Assembly: GCF_025821665.1 (NCBI RefSeq)
Contig: NZ_JACKSJ010000131.1
Span: 1 to 32,470 of the forward strand
Source: [Mycobacterium] manitobense
Lineage (GTDB): Bacteria; Actinomycetota; Actinomycetes; Mycobacteriales; Mycobacteriaceae
Length of the DNA stretch: 32,470 nt
Direction of reading: 5' to 3'
Below, piece by piece: positions 1 through 11,499 of this stretch. The translations under genes were made by a program, and so were the position numbers. Position 1 is the first letter of the stretch. Every line of letters begins with the position of its first letter. The notes beneath the pieces are model-generated. The model had not been told where the DNA came from. It worked only from the letters and a program-made list of their open reading frames with translations, and ran no database searches.

Positions 1-99
1 CGCCCGGACCCGCCCGGACCCATCCCGAACCCGGAAGCTAAGCCTACCAGCGCCGATGATACTACCCCTCCGGGTGGAAAAGTAGGACACCGCCGAACA
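1..99 (+). rRNA. rrf: 5S ribosomal RNA, 3' portion (partial)
   Basis: The stretch from about 12 to 99 matches the mycobacterial 5S rRNA core and 3' arm that I recognise, including CCCGAACCCGGAAGCTAAGC, CTCCGGGTGGAAAAGTAGG and the terminal ACACCGCCGAACA. The 5' part lies outside the window. Bases 1-10 and 11-20 are an identical tandem copy (CGCCCGGACC); a normal 5S has a GGGAAA-type sequence before a single copy, so the first ten bases are either a small insertion or an assembly-edge artefact. Lying just before the Rv1691 homologue, this would be the end of the second rRNA operon of fast growers. Confidence 0.93.
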
Positions 100-109
100 C
101 ACATTAAGG

Positions 110-148
110 ATCACCCCCCACGTTCACGTGGGGGGTGATTCTCTTTTA
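110..148 (+). terminator. Intrinsic terminator of the rRNA operon
   Basis: A perfect 13-bp stem, ATCACCCCCCACG at 110-122 and its exact reverse complement at 127-139, encloses a TTCA tetraloop and is followed by the T-rich tract TTCTCTTTTATT. It sits about 10 nt after the 5S 3' end, as expected for the end of an rrn transcript. The opposite strand has only a weak T tract, so it acts mainly in the plus direction. Confidence 0.95.
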
Positions 149-174
149 TTCGACGCCATTCTTCGAATGCCAAA

Positions 175-204
175 TTGTCGTCGAATGCGCCGTGGCCGTA
201 AACT
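175..204 (+). promoter_or_regulatory. Predicted promoter of the TPR-protein gene
   Basis: A TTGTCG -35-like hexamer (175-180) and TAAACT -10 (199-204) are separated by 18 bp, placing initiation near 211. That is about 23 nt ahead of the GTG at 234 and downstream of the other in-frame GTG at 192, so the promoter also argues for 234 as the start. The TAAACT box recurs ahead of the parA-like gene. Confidence 0.5.
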
Positions 205-233
205 TCGGTCGGGGCAACCAGCGGAAGGCACAC

Positions 234-1043
234 GTGGGCGACGACAGGCAGAGCGGACGCGGCGACCAGCGACCCGGACGTACCCCGGACGGCGGCCGGC
301 CGCGCAACCAACGCTCGGCGCCGCGGTCGTCGGGACCCGGCAGGGCGCGCGGCGCGCAACCCGCGGGCAATGAGCAGGGTGCGCCGGGACCCGCCATTCC
401 TCGGGACATCGAAGCCAAACAGCTGAATCCGGAAGTCCGACGCGAACTCACCACACTGGACAAGGCCACCGCCGACTTCGTCGCCCGCCACCTGGTGGCC
501 GCAGGCACATTGCTCGACGAGGACCCCGAGGCCGCGCTGGAACATGCGCGGGCGGCCCGTGCGCGTTCGAGCCGGCTCGCGGCAGTGCGCGAGGCCGTCG
601 GAATCGCGGCGTATCACTGCGGCGATTGGAATCAGGCGCTCGCCGAATTACGCGCGGCGCGCCGGATGGGCAGCAAGTCGCCGCTCCTGGCACTGATCGC
701 CGACTGCGAACGCGGCATCGGCCGGCCGGAGCGAGCGATCGAGCTGGCGCGTAGCCCGGAAGCCGAGCAGCTCACCGGCGACGATGCCGACGAGCTGCGC
801 ATCGTCGTCGCCGGCGCCCGGACCGACCTCGGTCAGGTCGAGCAGGCGCTGGCGATCCTGTCCTCACCTCCACTCGACAGGACCCGGACCGGGCAGACCG
901 CGGCTCGACTGTTCTATGTCTACGCCGAGACGCTGCTCGCGCTGGAGCGCCGCGACGAGGCGCTGCAGTGGTTCATCAACGCCGCCGCCGCCGACCTCGA
1001 TGGCGCCACCGACGCCGAAGACCGCATCACCGAGCTGAGCTGA
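234..1043 (+). CDS. TPR-like repeat protein (Rv1691 family)
   Basis: This 269-residue protein has a disordered Arg/Gly/Pro-rich N-terminus of about 65 residues. The rest is an Ala/Leu/Glu-rich all-helical part with TPR-like helix pairs, for example LLDEDPEAALEHARAARA and DWNQALAELRAARRMG. I see no signal peptide or membrane segment, so it is probably a cytoplasmic scaffold. The GTG at 234 has GGAAGG five bases upstream and lies downstream of the predicted promoter; the frame is open back to 135, but that extension (start of MILFYSTP) looks non-coding. It matches the tetratricopeptide protein Rv1691 in position and character. No biochemical role is known to me. It is followed 7 nt later by the HAD phosphatase and is probably co-transcribed with it. 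Confidence 0.85.
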   Translation: MGDDRQSGRGDQRPGRTPDGGRPRNQRSAPRSSGPGRARGAQPAGNEQGAPGPAIPRDIEAKQLNPEVRRELTTLDKATADFVARHLVAAGTLLDEDPEAALEHARAARARSSRLAAVREAVGIAAYHCGDWNQALAELRAARRMGSKSPLLALIADCERGIGRPERAIELARSPEAEQLTGDDADELRIVVAGARTDLGQVEQALAILSSPPLDRTRTGQTAARLFYVYAETLLALERRDEALQWFINAAAADLDGATDAEDRITELS

Positions 1044-1050
1044 GACGGTC

Positions 1051-2052
1051 GTGACAAGCATTGCTGCGCAACATGACTGCCTGCTGCTCGATCTCGACGG
1101 CACCGTCTTCCGTGGACACGAGCCGACCACCGGGGCCGTCGACACCCTCGCGGCGATCGAGGCGAGAGTCCTCTACGTCACCAACAATGCCTCCCGCGCA
1201 CCCGGTGACGTCGCCGCGCACCTGACCGAACTCGGATTCCGTGCCCACGCCGACGACGTCGTCACCAGCGCGCAGAGCGCCGCCAGACTGTTGGCCGACC
1301 AGCTGCCGCCCGAGGCCAAGGTGCTGATCGTCGGGACCGAGGCGCTGGCCGACGAGGTCGCCGGCCGCGGACTGCGGCCGGTCCGCCGGGCGGACGACGA
1401 CCCGGTCGCCGTCGTGCAGGGCCACAATCCGCAGACCGGTTGGTCCGACCTTGCCGAAGCGGCCCTCGCCATCCGGGCCGGCGCCCTGTGGGTGGCCGCG
1501 AACGTCGATCTCACCCTGCCGTCCGAGCGCGGCCTGCTGCCCGGCAACGGATCGATGGTGGCGGCGCTGCGGGCTGCGACCGCGCGGGAGCCGCAGGTGG
1601 CAGGCAAGCCGCAGCCCACCCTGTTCTCCGACGCGCTCAGCCGGGGGAGCTACGCCACTCCGCTCACCGTGGGGGACCGCCTCGACACCGACATCGCCGG
1701 CGCCAACGCCGCGAAGCTGCCCAGCCTTCTCGTGCTCAGCGGTGTCAGCACCGCCGACGACACGCTGCGCGCCCCCGCCGACCTGCGTCCCGGATTCATC
1801 GGCGCCGACCTGCGCTCGCTCGATCGGCCCGCGGAAGAGCTGCGGGTGGGACCACACCCGGGGTGGCGGGTCGACGTCGACACCACAGCGGTCACCGTCA
1901 GCGCCACGGGTCAGGATCACGGCGACGGTCTGTCGGTGCTGCGCGCACTGGCCGACGCGGTGTGGTCGGCGGGTATCGCGGGGGATTCGCTGACCGTCGA
2001 CGCCGGTGACGACACCGCCCGGGAGGCGCTGCAGCACCTGTCGCTGCTGTGA
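1051..2052 (+). CDS. HAD-superfamily (IIA subfamily) phosphatase (Rv1692 family)
   Basis: The 333-residue protein carries all four HAD motifs: motif I DLDGTV with nucleophile Asp14 and acid/base Asp16, motif II VTNN (43-46), the motif III lysine in AGKPQP (Lys186), and motif IV GDRLDTDI (208-215). The layout is that of NagD/phosphoglycolate-type IIA phosphatases with a cap domain between motifs II and III. A C-terminal extension of about 75 residues beyond the core is shared with the mycobacterial Rv1692 protein, for which glycerol-3-phosphate phosphatase activity has been reported; the substrate here is not provable from sequence. The start is GTG at 1051, seven bases after the preceding stop. 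Confidence 0.9.
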   Translation: MTSIAAQHDCLLLDLDGTVFRGHEPTTGAVDTLAAIEARVLYVTNNASRAPGDVAAHLTELGFRAHADDVVTSAQSAARLLADQLPPEAKVLIVGTEALADEVAGRGLRPVRRADDDPVAVVQGHNPQTGWSDLAEAALAIRAGALWVAANVDLTLPSERGLLPGNGSMVAALRAATAREPQVAGKPQPTLFSDALSRGSYATPLTVGDRLDTDIAGANAAKLPSLLVLSGVSTADDTLRAPADLRPGFIGADLRSLDRPAEELRVGPHPGWRVDVDTTAVTVSATGQDHGDGLSVLRALADAVWSAGIAGDSLTVDAGDDTAREALQHLSLL

Positions 2053-2080
2053 TGCCCGATCGACTAGCGTGAACGTCGAC

Positions 2081-2284
2081 ATGATTACCGACCCCGATCA
2101 GATCCGCTCCGAGATCGCGGCTCGGCTCGCCGAGTTGCCCGACGTCGGCCCCGATGCGGCCGAACTCGCCGATGCGGAGATCGAGGCGATCGCCGCGCAA
2201 CTGGAGCAGGCCCACGATCTGCTGGTGCACGCGCTCGAGGCGGTGGACCGGGGTCCCGCGGCCGCTTCGGGCTTCGAGAGGTGA
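2081..2284 (+). CDS. Small conserved protein (Rv1693-like)
   Basis: A 67-residue acidic, helix-rich protein lies between the phosphatase and tlyA. From the ATG at 2081 it reads MITDPDQIRSEIAARL and continues with an EIEAIAAQLEQAHDLL helix that resembles a short coiled coil. A GTG at 2069 in frame would add four residues. Neither start has a clear Shine-Dalgarno, so translation may be coupled to the upstream gene, whose stop is at 2050-2052. It occupies the Rv1693 slot. No domain or function can be assigned. Confidence 0.75.
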   Translation: MITDPDQIRSEIAARLAELPDVGPDAAELADAEIEAIAAQLEQAHDLLVHALEAVDRGPAAASGFER

Positions 2285-2290
2285 GCGCAC

Positions 2291-3097
2291 GTGGCGCGGC
2301 GCGCTCGTGTTGACGCGGAACTGGTGCGGCGCGGGTTGGCGCGGTCGCGCCAGCAGGCGGCCGAGCTGATCGGCGCCGGCCGCGTGTCCATTGACGGCAT
2401 GCCTGCGGCGAAGGCGGCGACGGCGATCGCCGTGGACGCCAACCTCACCGTGACCGCCGCCGAGCGGACCTGGGTTTCGCGCGGCGCGCACAAGCTCATC
2501 GGCGCGCTGTCGGCCTTCGGGATCTCGGCAGACAGCAGGCGCTGCCTGGATGCCGGCGCGTCGACCGGCGGCTTCACCGAGGTGCTGCTCGACCGGGGAG
2601 CCCGCGAGGTGGTCGCCGTGGACGTCGGGTACGGACAGCTGGCCTGGTCGTTGCGGTCCGATGAGCGGGTGACCGTGCTGGAGCGGACCAACGTGCGCGA
2701 GATCACCGCCGAGACGATCGGTGGTCCGGTCGACCTCGTGGTGGCCGACCTGTCGTTCATCTCGCTGGGCACCGTGCTGCCTGCGCTGACCGCCTGCGCG
2801 TCACCCGACGCCGATATCGTTCCCATGGTGAAGCCGCAATTCGAGGTCGGCAAGGGCCGGGTCGGCCCCGGCGGAGTGGTGTCCGAACCGGGCCTGCGGG
2901 CCGAGGCGGTGCTGCAGGTCGCGCACCGCGCCGCCGAACTCGGCTGGCGCGCCGCCGGGGTCACCGCGAGCCCGCTGCCGGGCCCGTCGGGAAATGTGGA
3001 GTACTTCCTCTGGCTACGCAGCGGCGCGGACAGCGCGTTGCCCGAAGGCGACCTCGAGCACGCGGTGACGCGTGCCGTGACGGAAGGGCCGCAATGA
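2291..3097 (+). CDS. tlyA: 16S/23S rRNA 2'-O-methyltransferase TlyA
   Basis: The 268-residue protein has an N-terminal S4 RNA-binding domain (about 1-60) and an FtsJ/RrmJ-like SAM-dependent methyltransferase domain (about 65-268). The SAM-binding loop [16 protein letters not shown] and the RTWV linker between domains are visible; the linker corresponds to the RAWV tetrapeptide studied in M. tuberculosis TlyA. The family methylates the 2'-OH of 16S C1409 and 23S C1920, and its loss gives capreomycin/viomycin resistance. GTG at 2291 is preceded by GAGAGG. The stop overlaps the nadK start (ATGA at 3094-3097), so the two are translationally coupled. Confidence 0.96.
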   Translation: MARRARVDAELVRRGLARSRQQAAELIGAGRVSIDGMPAAKAATAIAVDANLTVTAAERTWVSRGAHKLIGALSAFGISADSRRCLDAGASTGGFTEVLLDRGAREVVAVDVGYGQLAWSLRSDERVTVLERTNVREITAETIGGPVDLVVADLSFISLGTVLPALTACASPDADIVPMVKPQFEVGKGRVGPGGVVSEPGLRAEAVLQVAHRAAELGWRAAGVTASPLPGPSGNVEYFLWLRSGADSALPEGDLEHAVTRAVTEGPQ

Positions 3098-4017
3098 CGG
3101 TCGAACGAACCATGCTGATGGTGGTGCACACCGGGCGTCCGGAAGCCATCGACGTCGTCCGCCGGGTGCAGAAGGTGTTGAGCAACAACGGCATCAGCCT
3201 GCGGGTACTGGCTGCGGAGGCTGTCGACAAGGCCCCGCTGCATCTGGCGCCCGAGGAGATGGGCGCCCTCGGTACGGGTTTCGAGGTGGTCGATGCGGAG
3301 GAACGGGCCGCCGAGGGCTGCGAGCTGGTGCTCGGCCTCGGTGGTGACGGCACGTTCCTGCGCGCCGCCGAACTCGCCCGCAACGTCGAGATCCCGGTGC
3401 TCGGCGTCAATCTGGGCCGCATCGGCTTCCTCGCCGAGGCCGAGCTCGACGCGCTCGACAGCGTCCTCGACCACGTCATCAACCGCAACTACCGCATCGA
3501 GGAGCGGATGACGCTCGACGTGGTGGTCCGTGCGGCGGGAGAGATCCTGCACAGGGGATGGGCACTCAACGAGGCGAGCCTCGAGAAGGGCCCGCGCCTC
3601 GGCGTGCTCGGCGCCGTGCTGGAGGTCGACGGCAGGCCGGTGTCGGCGTTCGGCTGCGACGGCGTGCTGGTGGCCACCCCGACCGGATCCACCGCATACG
3701 CCTTCTCCGCCGGCGGTCCGGTGCTGTGGCCGGATCTCGAGGCGATCCTGGTGGTGCCGAACAATGCGCACGCGCTGTTCGCCCGGCCGATGGTCACCAG
3801 CCCGGACGCGGCGATCGCCATCGAGATCGAGGGCGACGGACATGACGCGACGGTGTTCTGCGACGGCCGTCGCGAGATGGTGCTGCCTGCCGGCGGTCGG
3901 CTGGAGGTCACCCGATGCGGTACGCCGCTGAAATGGGTGCGCCTGGACAGTGCGCCGTTCACCGACCGCTTGGTGCGCAAGTTCCGGCTGCCCGTGACCG
4001 GCTGGCGGGGGCAGTAG
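3094..4017 (+). CDS. nadK: NAD kinase
   Basis: This 307-residue ATP/polyphosphate NAD kinase makes NADP from NAD in the cytoplasm. Family signatures are present: [12 protein letters not shown] (the catalytic GGDG loop, about 88-91), the LNEASLEK segment with the NE motif, and the glycine-rich [15 protein letters not shown] loop that binds NAD. Length matches the mycobacterial enzyme (PpnK, Rv1695). It starts in the ATGA overlap with tlyA and is followed after six bases by recN, an arrangement conserved in mycobacteria. Confidence 0.97.
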   Translation: MTVERTMLMVVHTGRPEAIDVVRRVQKVLSNNGISLRVLAAEAVDKAPLHLAPEEMGALGTGFEVVDAEERAAEGCELVLGLGGDGTFLRAAELARNVEIPVLGVNLGRIGFLAEAELDALDSVLDHVINRNYRIEERMTLDVVVRAAGEILHRGWALNEASLEKGPRLGVLGAVLEVDGRPVSAFGCDGVLVATPTGSTAYAFSAGGPVLWPDLEAILVVPNNAHALFARPMVTSPDAAIAIEIEGDGHDATVFCDGRREMVLPAGGRLEVTRCGTPLKWVRLDSAPFTDRLVRKFRLPVTGWRGQ

Positions 4018-4023
4018 TCACCG

Positions 4024-5790
<1,767 letters not shown>

Positions 5791-5804
5791 TGTGACTGCT
5801 GTGA

Positions 5805-5820
5805 CAGAAGAACACTTCTG
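5805..5820. promoter_or_regulatory. 16-bp dyad between recN and steA
   Basis: CAGAAG-AACA-CTTCTG is a perfect 6-4-6 inverted repeat 15 bp after the recN stop and 60 bp ahead of steA. There is no T tract after it, so an operator or RNA stem is as likely as a terminator. A 9-codon frame (GTG 5792 to TGA 5821) runs through it. Confidence 0.35.
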
Positions 5821-5861
5821 AGGCAGGTGTTACGGCGCGCCTCCACCTCTACTTGAGGGTT

Positions 5862-5878
5862 GGCCGACAGAATCGGCC
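5862..5878 (+). other. Short hairpin directly upstream of steA ATG
   Basis: GGCCGA (5862-5867) pairs perfectly with TCGGCC (5873-5878) around a CAGAA loop, ending two bases before the ATG at 5881. In mRNA this would occupy the ribosome-binding region, where I see no Shine-Dalgarno. It may limit translation initiation, or be chance in GC-rich DNA. Confidence 0.3.
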
Positions 5879-5880
5879 GC

Positions 5881-7065
5881 ATGAAGATGTCAGCGCTGCT
5901 AACCCGAAATGCCGGCACGCGCCCGGGCCTCACCGGAACCGCACGAGTCGACCGCGACATCGACCGGCTCCTGCGACGTGTGGGACCCGGCGACATCGTC
6001 GTGCTCGACGCGCTCGACCTGGACCGCATCACCGCCGACGCGCTCGTCGAGGCGAACATCGCAGCCGTGGTCAACGCGTCGCCGTCGATCTCCGGCCGCT
6101 ACCCCAATCTGGGGCCCGAGGTGCTCGTCGCCAACGGCGTGCTGCTGATCGACGAGACCGGGCCGGACGTCTTCAAGAAGGTCAAGGACGGCGCCCGGGT
6201 GCGCCTGCACAACGGCGGCGTGTACTCCGGTGACCGTCGCCTGGCGCTGGGCACCGAGCGCACCGACCAGGAGATCAACGAGCTGATGCACGAGGCCAAG
6301 AGCGGCCTCGTCGCGCATCTGGAAGCCTTCGCCGGCAACACCATCGAGTTCATCCGCTCGGAGAGCCCGCTGCTCATCGACGGCATCGGCATCCCCGACA
6401 TCGACGTCGACATCAACCGCCGCCACGTGGTGATCGTCGCCGAGGAACCCGACGCGGCCGAGGACCTCAAGGCGCTCAAGCCGTTCCTGAAGGAGTACCA
6501 GCCGGTGCTGGTCGGCGTCGGCACGGGCGCCGACGTGCTGCGCAAGGCGGGTTACCGGCCGGCACTGATCGTCGGCGACCCCGACCGGATCAGCGCGGAG
6601 ACGCTGCGCGGCGGAGCGCAGGTGATCCTGCCTGCCGACGCCGACGGCCACGCCGCCGGGCTGGAGCGGATCCAGGACCTCGGCGTCGGCGCGATGACGT
6701 TCCCCGCGGCGGGATCGGCGGCCGATCTGGCGCTGCTGCTGAGCCACCACCACGGCGCGTCGCTGATCGTCACGGTCGGCCACTCCGCGAGCATCGAGGA
6801 GTTCTTCGACCGCTCACGGCAGCACAGCAATCCCTCGACGTTCCTGACCCGCCTCAAGGTCGGCGAGAAGCTCGTCGACGCCAAGGCCGTCGCCACGCTG
6901 TACCGCAGCAGGGTCTCCGGCGGCGCCATCGCGCTGCTGATCATGGCGATGCTGGTCGCGGTGATCGCGGCCCTGTGGGTGTCGCGGGCCGACGCCGCCG
7001 TCATCGACTGGGTCGTGGAGTACTGGAACCAGTTCACGCTGTGGATCCAGGGTCTGGTCACCTGA
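5881..7065 (+). CDS. steA: SteA, septal cell-envelope protein (Rv1697 homologue)
   Basis: A 394-residue protein with a large cytoplasmic part related to thiamin pyrophosphokinase-like folds. Conserved stretches include FIRSESPLLIDGIGIPD and GVGTGADVLRKAGYRP. One C-terminal transmembrane segment is predicted (about 348-367, GGAIALLIMAMLVAVIAALW) with a short tail. In corynebacteria SteA and SteB form a complex that localises to the septum and promotes peptidoglycan cleavage in daughter-cell separation, through the RipA hydrolase; this gene and the next have the same pairing. The ATG at 5881 (MKMSALLTRN) matches the known mycobacterial N-terminus; an in-frame TTG at 5860 is rejected. Confidence 0.93.
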   Translation: MKMSALLTRNAGTRPGLTGTARVDRDIDRLLRRVGPGDIVVLDALDLDRITADALVEANIAAVVNASPSISGRYPNLGPEVLVANGVLLIDETGPDVFKKVKDGARVRLHNGGVYSGDRRLALGTERTDQEINELMHEAKSGLVAHLEAFAGNTIEFIRSESPLLIDGIGIPDIDVDINRRHVVIVAEEPDAAEDLKALKPFLKEYQPVLVGVGTGADVLRKAGYRPALIVGDPDRISAETLRGGAQVILPADADGHAAGLERIQDLGVGAMTFPAAGSAADLALLLSHHHGASLIVTVGHSASIEEFFDRSRQHSNPSTFLTRLKVGEKLVDAKAVATLYRSRVSGGAIALLIMAMLVAVIAALWVSRADAAVIDWVVEYWNQFTLWIQGLVT

Positions 7066-7074
7066 GGGGTATCG

Positions 7075-8016
7075 ATGATCTCGCTTCGTGCGCATGCGAT
7101 TTCACTGGCCGCCGTGTTCCTGGCGCTGGCGATCGGGGTCGCGCTCGGATCCGGCCTGTTGTCGAGCACGGTGCTGTCCGGGTTGCGCGACGACAAGCAG
7201 GATCTGCAGCACCAGATCGACACGCTGACCGGCGAGAAGAACGCGCTGAACGAGAAGCTCAGCGCCGCGGCTGAATTCGACGCCCAGATGTCGCAGCGGA
7301 TCCTGCGGGACGCGCTTGGCGGCAAGTCGGTGGTGCTGTTCCGCACACCGGACGCCGCCGACGACGACGTCGAGGCGCTGTCGCGGCTGATCGGCCAGGG
7401 CGGCGGCACCGTCACCGGCACCGTGTCGTTGACCCCGGAGTTCGTCGAGGCCAACTCCGCGGAGAAGTTGCTGTCGGTGGTGAATTCGCCGATCGTCCCC
7501 GCCGGTACCCAGCTCAAGACGACGTCGGTGGATCAGGGCTCCCAGGCCGGGGACCTGCTCGGCATCGCTCTGCTCACGACCGGCGAGCCCGATGCGCCCG
7601 CAGTCGACGACATGTCCCGTGACACGGTGCTGGCGGCGCTTCGCGACACGGGCTTCCTCACCTACGGTGACCAGCGCATCGGCGCCGCCAACGCGGCGGT
7701 GGTCGTCACCGGGGCGGGGATGGCCGACGATGCGGGCAACCGGGGCGCCACCGTCGCGAGGTTCGCCGCGGGCCTCGCGCAACACGGGTCGGGGACTGTT
7801 CTGGTCGGCCGGGACGGGTCGGCGTCGGGCACCGGGTCGGTGGCGGTGACCAGGAGTGACGCCGCGCTGTCCGCGGCGGTGAGCACGGTCGACGACGTCG
7901 ACGCGGAGTCCGGGCGGCTCACCGCGGTGCTGGCCGTGCAGGACCTCGTCAACGGTGGACGGCCCGGGCAGTACGGCATCGGGCAGGGCGCCACCTCGGT
8001 CACCGTTCCCCAGTAG
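7075..8016 (+). CDS. mctB: SteB / MctB (Rv1698 homologue)
   Basis: The 313-residue protein has an N-terminal hydrophobic segment (about 8-29) serving as uncleaved anchor or signal, then a short coiled coil (about 38-66, LRDDKQDLQHQIDTLTGEK) and a soluble domain outside the membrane. The M. tuberculosis homologue Rv1698 was described as a channel-like protein needed for copper tolerance (MctB); the corynebacterial homologue is SteB, partner of SteA. Which role dominates cannot be told from sequence. GAGGGG lies five bases before the ATG at 7075, and the gene follows steA by nine bases, supporting one operon. Confidence 0.92.
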   Translation: MISLRAHAISLAAVFLALAIGVALGSGLLSSTVLSGLRDDKQDLQHQIDTLTGEKNALNEKLSAAAEFDAQMSQRILRDALGGKSVVLFRTPDAADDDVEALSRLIGQGGGTVTGTVSLTPEFVEANSAEKLLSVVNSPIVPAGTQLKTTSVDQGSQAGDLLGIALLTTGEPDAPAVDDMSRDTVLAALRDTGFLTYGDQRIGAANAAVVVTGAGMADDAGNRGATVARFAAGLAQHGSGTVLVGRDGSASGTGSVAVTRSDAALSAAVSTVDDVDAESGRLTAVLAVQDLVNGGRPGQYGIGQGATSVTVPQ

Positions 8017-8049
8017 GCGACCCCGTCGATCGCAGCTACGGCGCGTCAG

Positions 8050-8078
8050 TGACGTCATGTCGGACTCGCTGTTAGGGT
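8050..8078 (+). promoter_or_regulatory. Predicted pyrG promoter with overlapping palindrome
   Basis: A -10 TAGGGT (8073-8078) lies 17 bp after GTGACG (8050-8055), a TTGACA-like -35. Initiation would fall near 8085, giving a leader of about 64 nt. The -35 is embedded in the perfect palindrome TGACGTCA (8050-8057), a possible operator. Confidence 0.5.
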
Positions 8079-8148
8079 GGGGTTCCGTGGGTCGGCAGGC
8101 CCCAGCAGTCCTTGCATCGTCCTGCGCCGGTCATCACGGAGGTCGCTC

Positions 8149-9895
<1,747 letters not shown>

Positions 9896-9903
<8 letters not shown>

Positions 9904-10513
9904 GCACGACTTCGAGACCGTCGAGAGCGAGACCGTCTACGTCGGCAAGATCTTCGCGCTGCGCGCCGACGAGGTGCGGATGCCGGGCGGCACGACGGCG
10001 CGTCGCGAGGTGGTCGAGCACTACGGCGCCGTCGCGGTGGTCGCACTCGACGACGCCGGCAACGTCGTGCTGGTGTACCAGTACCGCCACCCCTTCGGCC
10101 GCAGGCTGTGGGAGCTGCCCGCCGGCCTGCTGGATGCCGGCGGGGAGGCGCCGCACATCACCGCCGCCCGGGAACTCGAGGAGGAGGCCGGCCTGGCCGC
10201 CGACACCTGGTCGGTGCTCGTCGACCTGAACTCCGCGCCCGGATTCAGCGACGAGAGCGTGCGGGTGTACCTGGCGACGGGCCTGTCCGACGTCGGGCGG
10301 CCGGACGCGCACGACGAGGAGGCCGACCTGACCGTCGAGCGGGTTCCGCTGTCGGAGGCCGTTCGTATGGTGCTACGCGGAGAAATCGTCAATTCGATCG
10401 CCGTGGCGGGGATCCTGGCGGCCAACACCGTCGGTGACCGCGACGGGCTCCGCCCGGTCGGTGCGCAGTGGGTGGACCGGCCGACGGCGTTCGCGCGCCG
10501 GAAAGGGCACTGA
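9896..10513 (+). CDS. NUDIX hydrolase, ADP-ribose pyrophosphatase type (Rv1700 homologue)
   Basis: A 205-residue NUDIX enzyme. The Nudix-box core [11 protein letters not shown] places the metal-binding acidic residues at Glu93, Glu96 and Glu97. N-terminal [23 protein letters not shown] and the [19 protein letters not shown] segment closely resemble M. tuberculosis Rv1700, a characterised ADP-ribose pyrophosphatase that hydrolyses ADP-ribose to AMP and ribose-5-phosphate. The GTG start at 9896 lies inside the end of pyrG (8-nt overlap) and gives the expected length (about 207). The stop TGA overlaps the xerD ATG by one base (TGATG), so pyrG, this gene and xerD appear coupled. Confidence 0.93.
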
Positions 10514-11493
10514 TGGCCACACCGGCGCTGGGTGCGGGCGGCTCGCCGCCGGGCCTGGGGTCGGTGCTCGACGGTCAGTTGCAGGGGTACCTCGACCACC
10601 TCGCGATCGAACGCGGCGTCGCCGCCAACACGCTGAGCTCCTACCGGCGTGACCTCCGCCGCTACGCCGACCATCTGCACGCCCGCGGGATCGGCGATCT
10701 GGGCGCGGTCGCCGAGACCGACGTCAGCGACTTCTTGATGGCGCTGCGGCGCGGCGATCCGGAGGCGGGCACCGCCGCGCTGTCGGCCGTCTCCGCGGCC
10801 CGCGCGCTGATCGCGGTGCGCGGACTGCATCGCTTCGCGGCCTCCGAGGGCCTGACCGACCTCGATGTGGCGCGCGCGGTCAAGCCGCCCACACCCTCAC
10901 GTCGGTTGCCCAAGAGCCTGACCGTCGACGAGGTGCTGGCGCTGCTCGACAGGGCAGGCGGAGACAGCGACGCCGACGGCCCCCTGACGCTGCGCAACCG
11001 CGCGATGCTGGAACTGCTGTACTCCACCGGCGCCCGCATCTCCGAGGCCGTCGGCCTGGACGTCGACGACGTCGACACCCACGCGCGGTCGGTACTGCTG
11101 CGCGGAAAGGGCGGCAAGCAGCGGCTGGTGCCGATCGGCAGGCCCGCGGTCAGTGCGCTCGACGCCTACCTGGTGCGGGGCAGGCCCGACCTGGCCCGAC
11201 GCGGCCGCGGCACGGCGGCCATCTTCCTCAACGTGCGTGGCGGCCGGTTGTCGCGGCAGAGCGCCTGGCAGGTGCTGCAGGACGCGGCGGAGCGCGCCGG
11301 GATCACGGTGGCCGTGTCGCCGCACACGCTGCGGCATTCCTTCGCGACCCATCTGCTCGACGGCGGCGCCGACGTCCGCGTCGTCCAGGAACTGCTCGGC
11401 CACGCCTCGGTGACCACCACGCAGATCTACACGATGGTCACGGTGCACGCGCTGCGCGAGGTCTGGGCGGGTGCCCACCCTCGCGCGCGGTAG
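10513..11493 (+). CDS. xerD: Tyrosine site-specific recombinase XerD
   Basis: The 326-residue recombinase resolves chromosome dimers at dif with XerC. It has an N-terminal SAM-like core-binding domain (about 20-110) and a C-terminal catalytic domain. The full catalytic set is present: Arg175 (GARISE), Lys199 (GKGGKQR), His271 and Arg274 (HTLRHSF), His297 (LGHAS) and nucleophile Tyr306 (TQIYTMV). Each is exactly 27 positions beyond the E. coli XerD numbering (148, 172, 244, 247, 270, 279), so catalytic-domain spacing is identical. The position matches chromosomal Rv1701, so this is the housekeeping recombinase and not a mobile integrase. It ends six bases from a convergent gene. Confidence 0.95.
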   Translation: MATPALGAGGSPPGLGSVLDGQLQGYLDHLAIERGVAANTLSSYRRDLRRYADHLHARGIGDLGAVAETDVSDFLMALRRGDPEAGTAALSAVSAARALIAVRGLHRFAASEGLTDLDVARAVKPPTPSRRLPKSLTVDEVLALLDRAGGDSDADGPLTLRNRAMLELLYSTGARISEAVGLDVDDVDTHARSVLLRGKGGKQRLVPIGRPAVSALDAYLVRGRPDLARRGRGTAAIFLNVRGGRLSRQSAWQVLQDAAERAGITVAVSPHTLRHSFATHLLDGGADVRVVQELLGHASVTTTQIYTMVTVHALREVWAGAHPRAR

Positions 11494-11499
11494 CCGCGA

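Noticed and set aside
135..233. N-terminal extension of the TPR protein (start MILFYSTP)
   Set aside because: It runs from the rRNA terminator T tract through the predicted promoter, and codon use is unlike the rest of the gene.
2098..3843. Long open frame on the minus strand opposite tlyA and nadK (581 codons)
   Set aside because: It is antisense to two well-supported genes, has Arg/Ala/Ser-rich composition typical of GC-rich shadow frames, and shows no family motif.
8079..8148. pyrG control by reiterative transcription as in Bacillus
   Set aside because: The predicted start region does not show the GGGC-type initial sequence plus attenuator known there, and no leader terminator is visible.
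10513..11493. Mobile-element integrase
   Set aside because: The tyrosine recombinase has E. coli XerD residue spacing and sits in the conserved xerD position with no att repeats or tRNA beside it.
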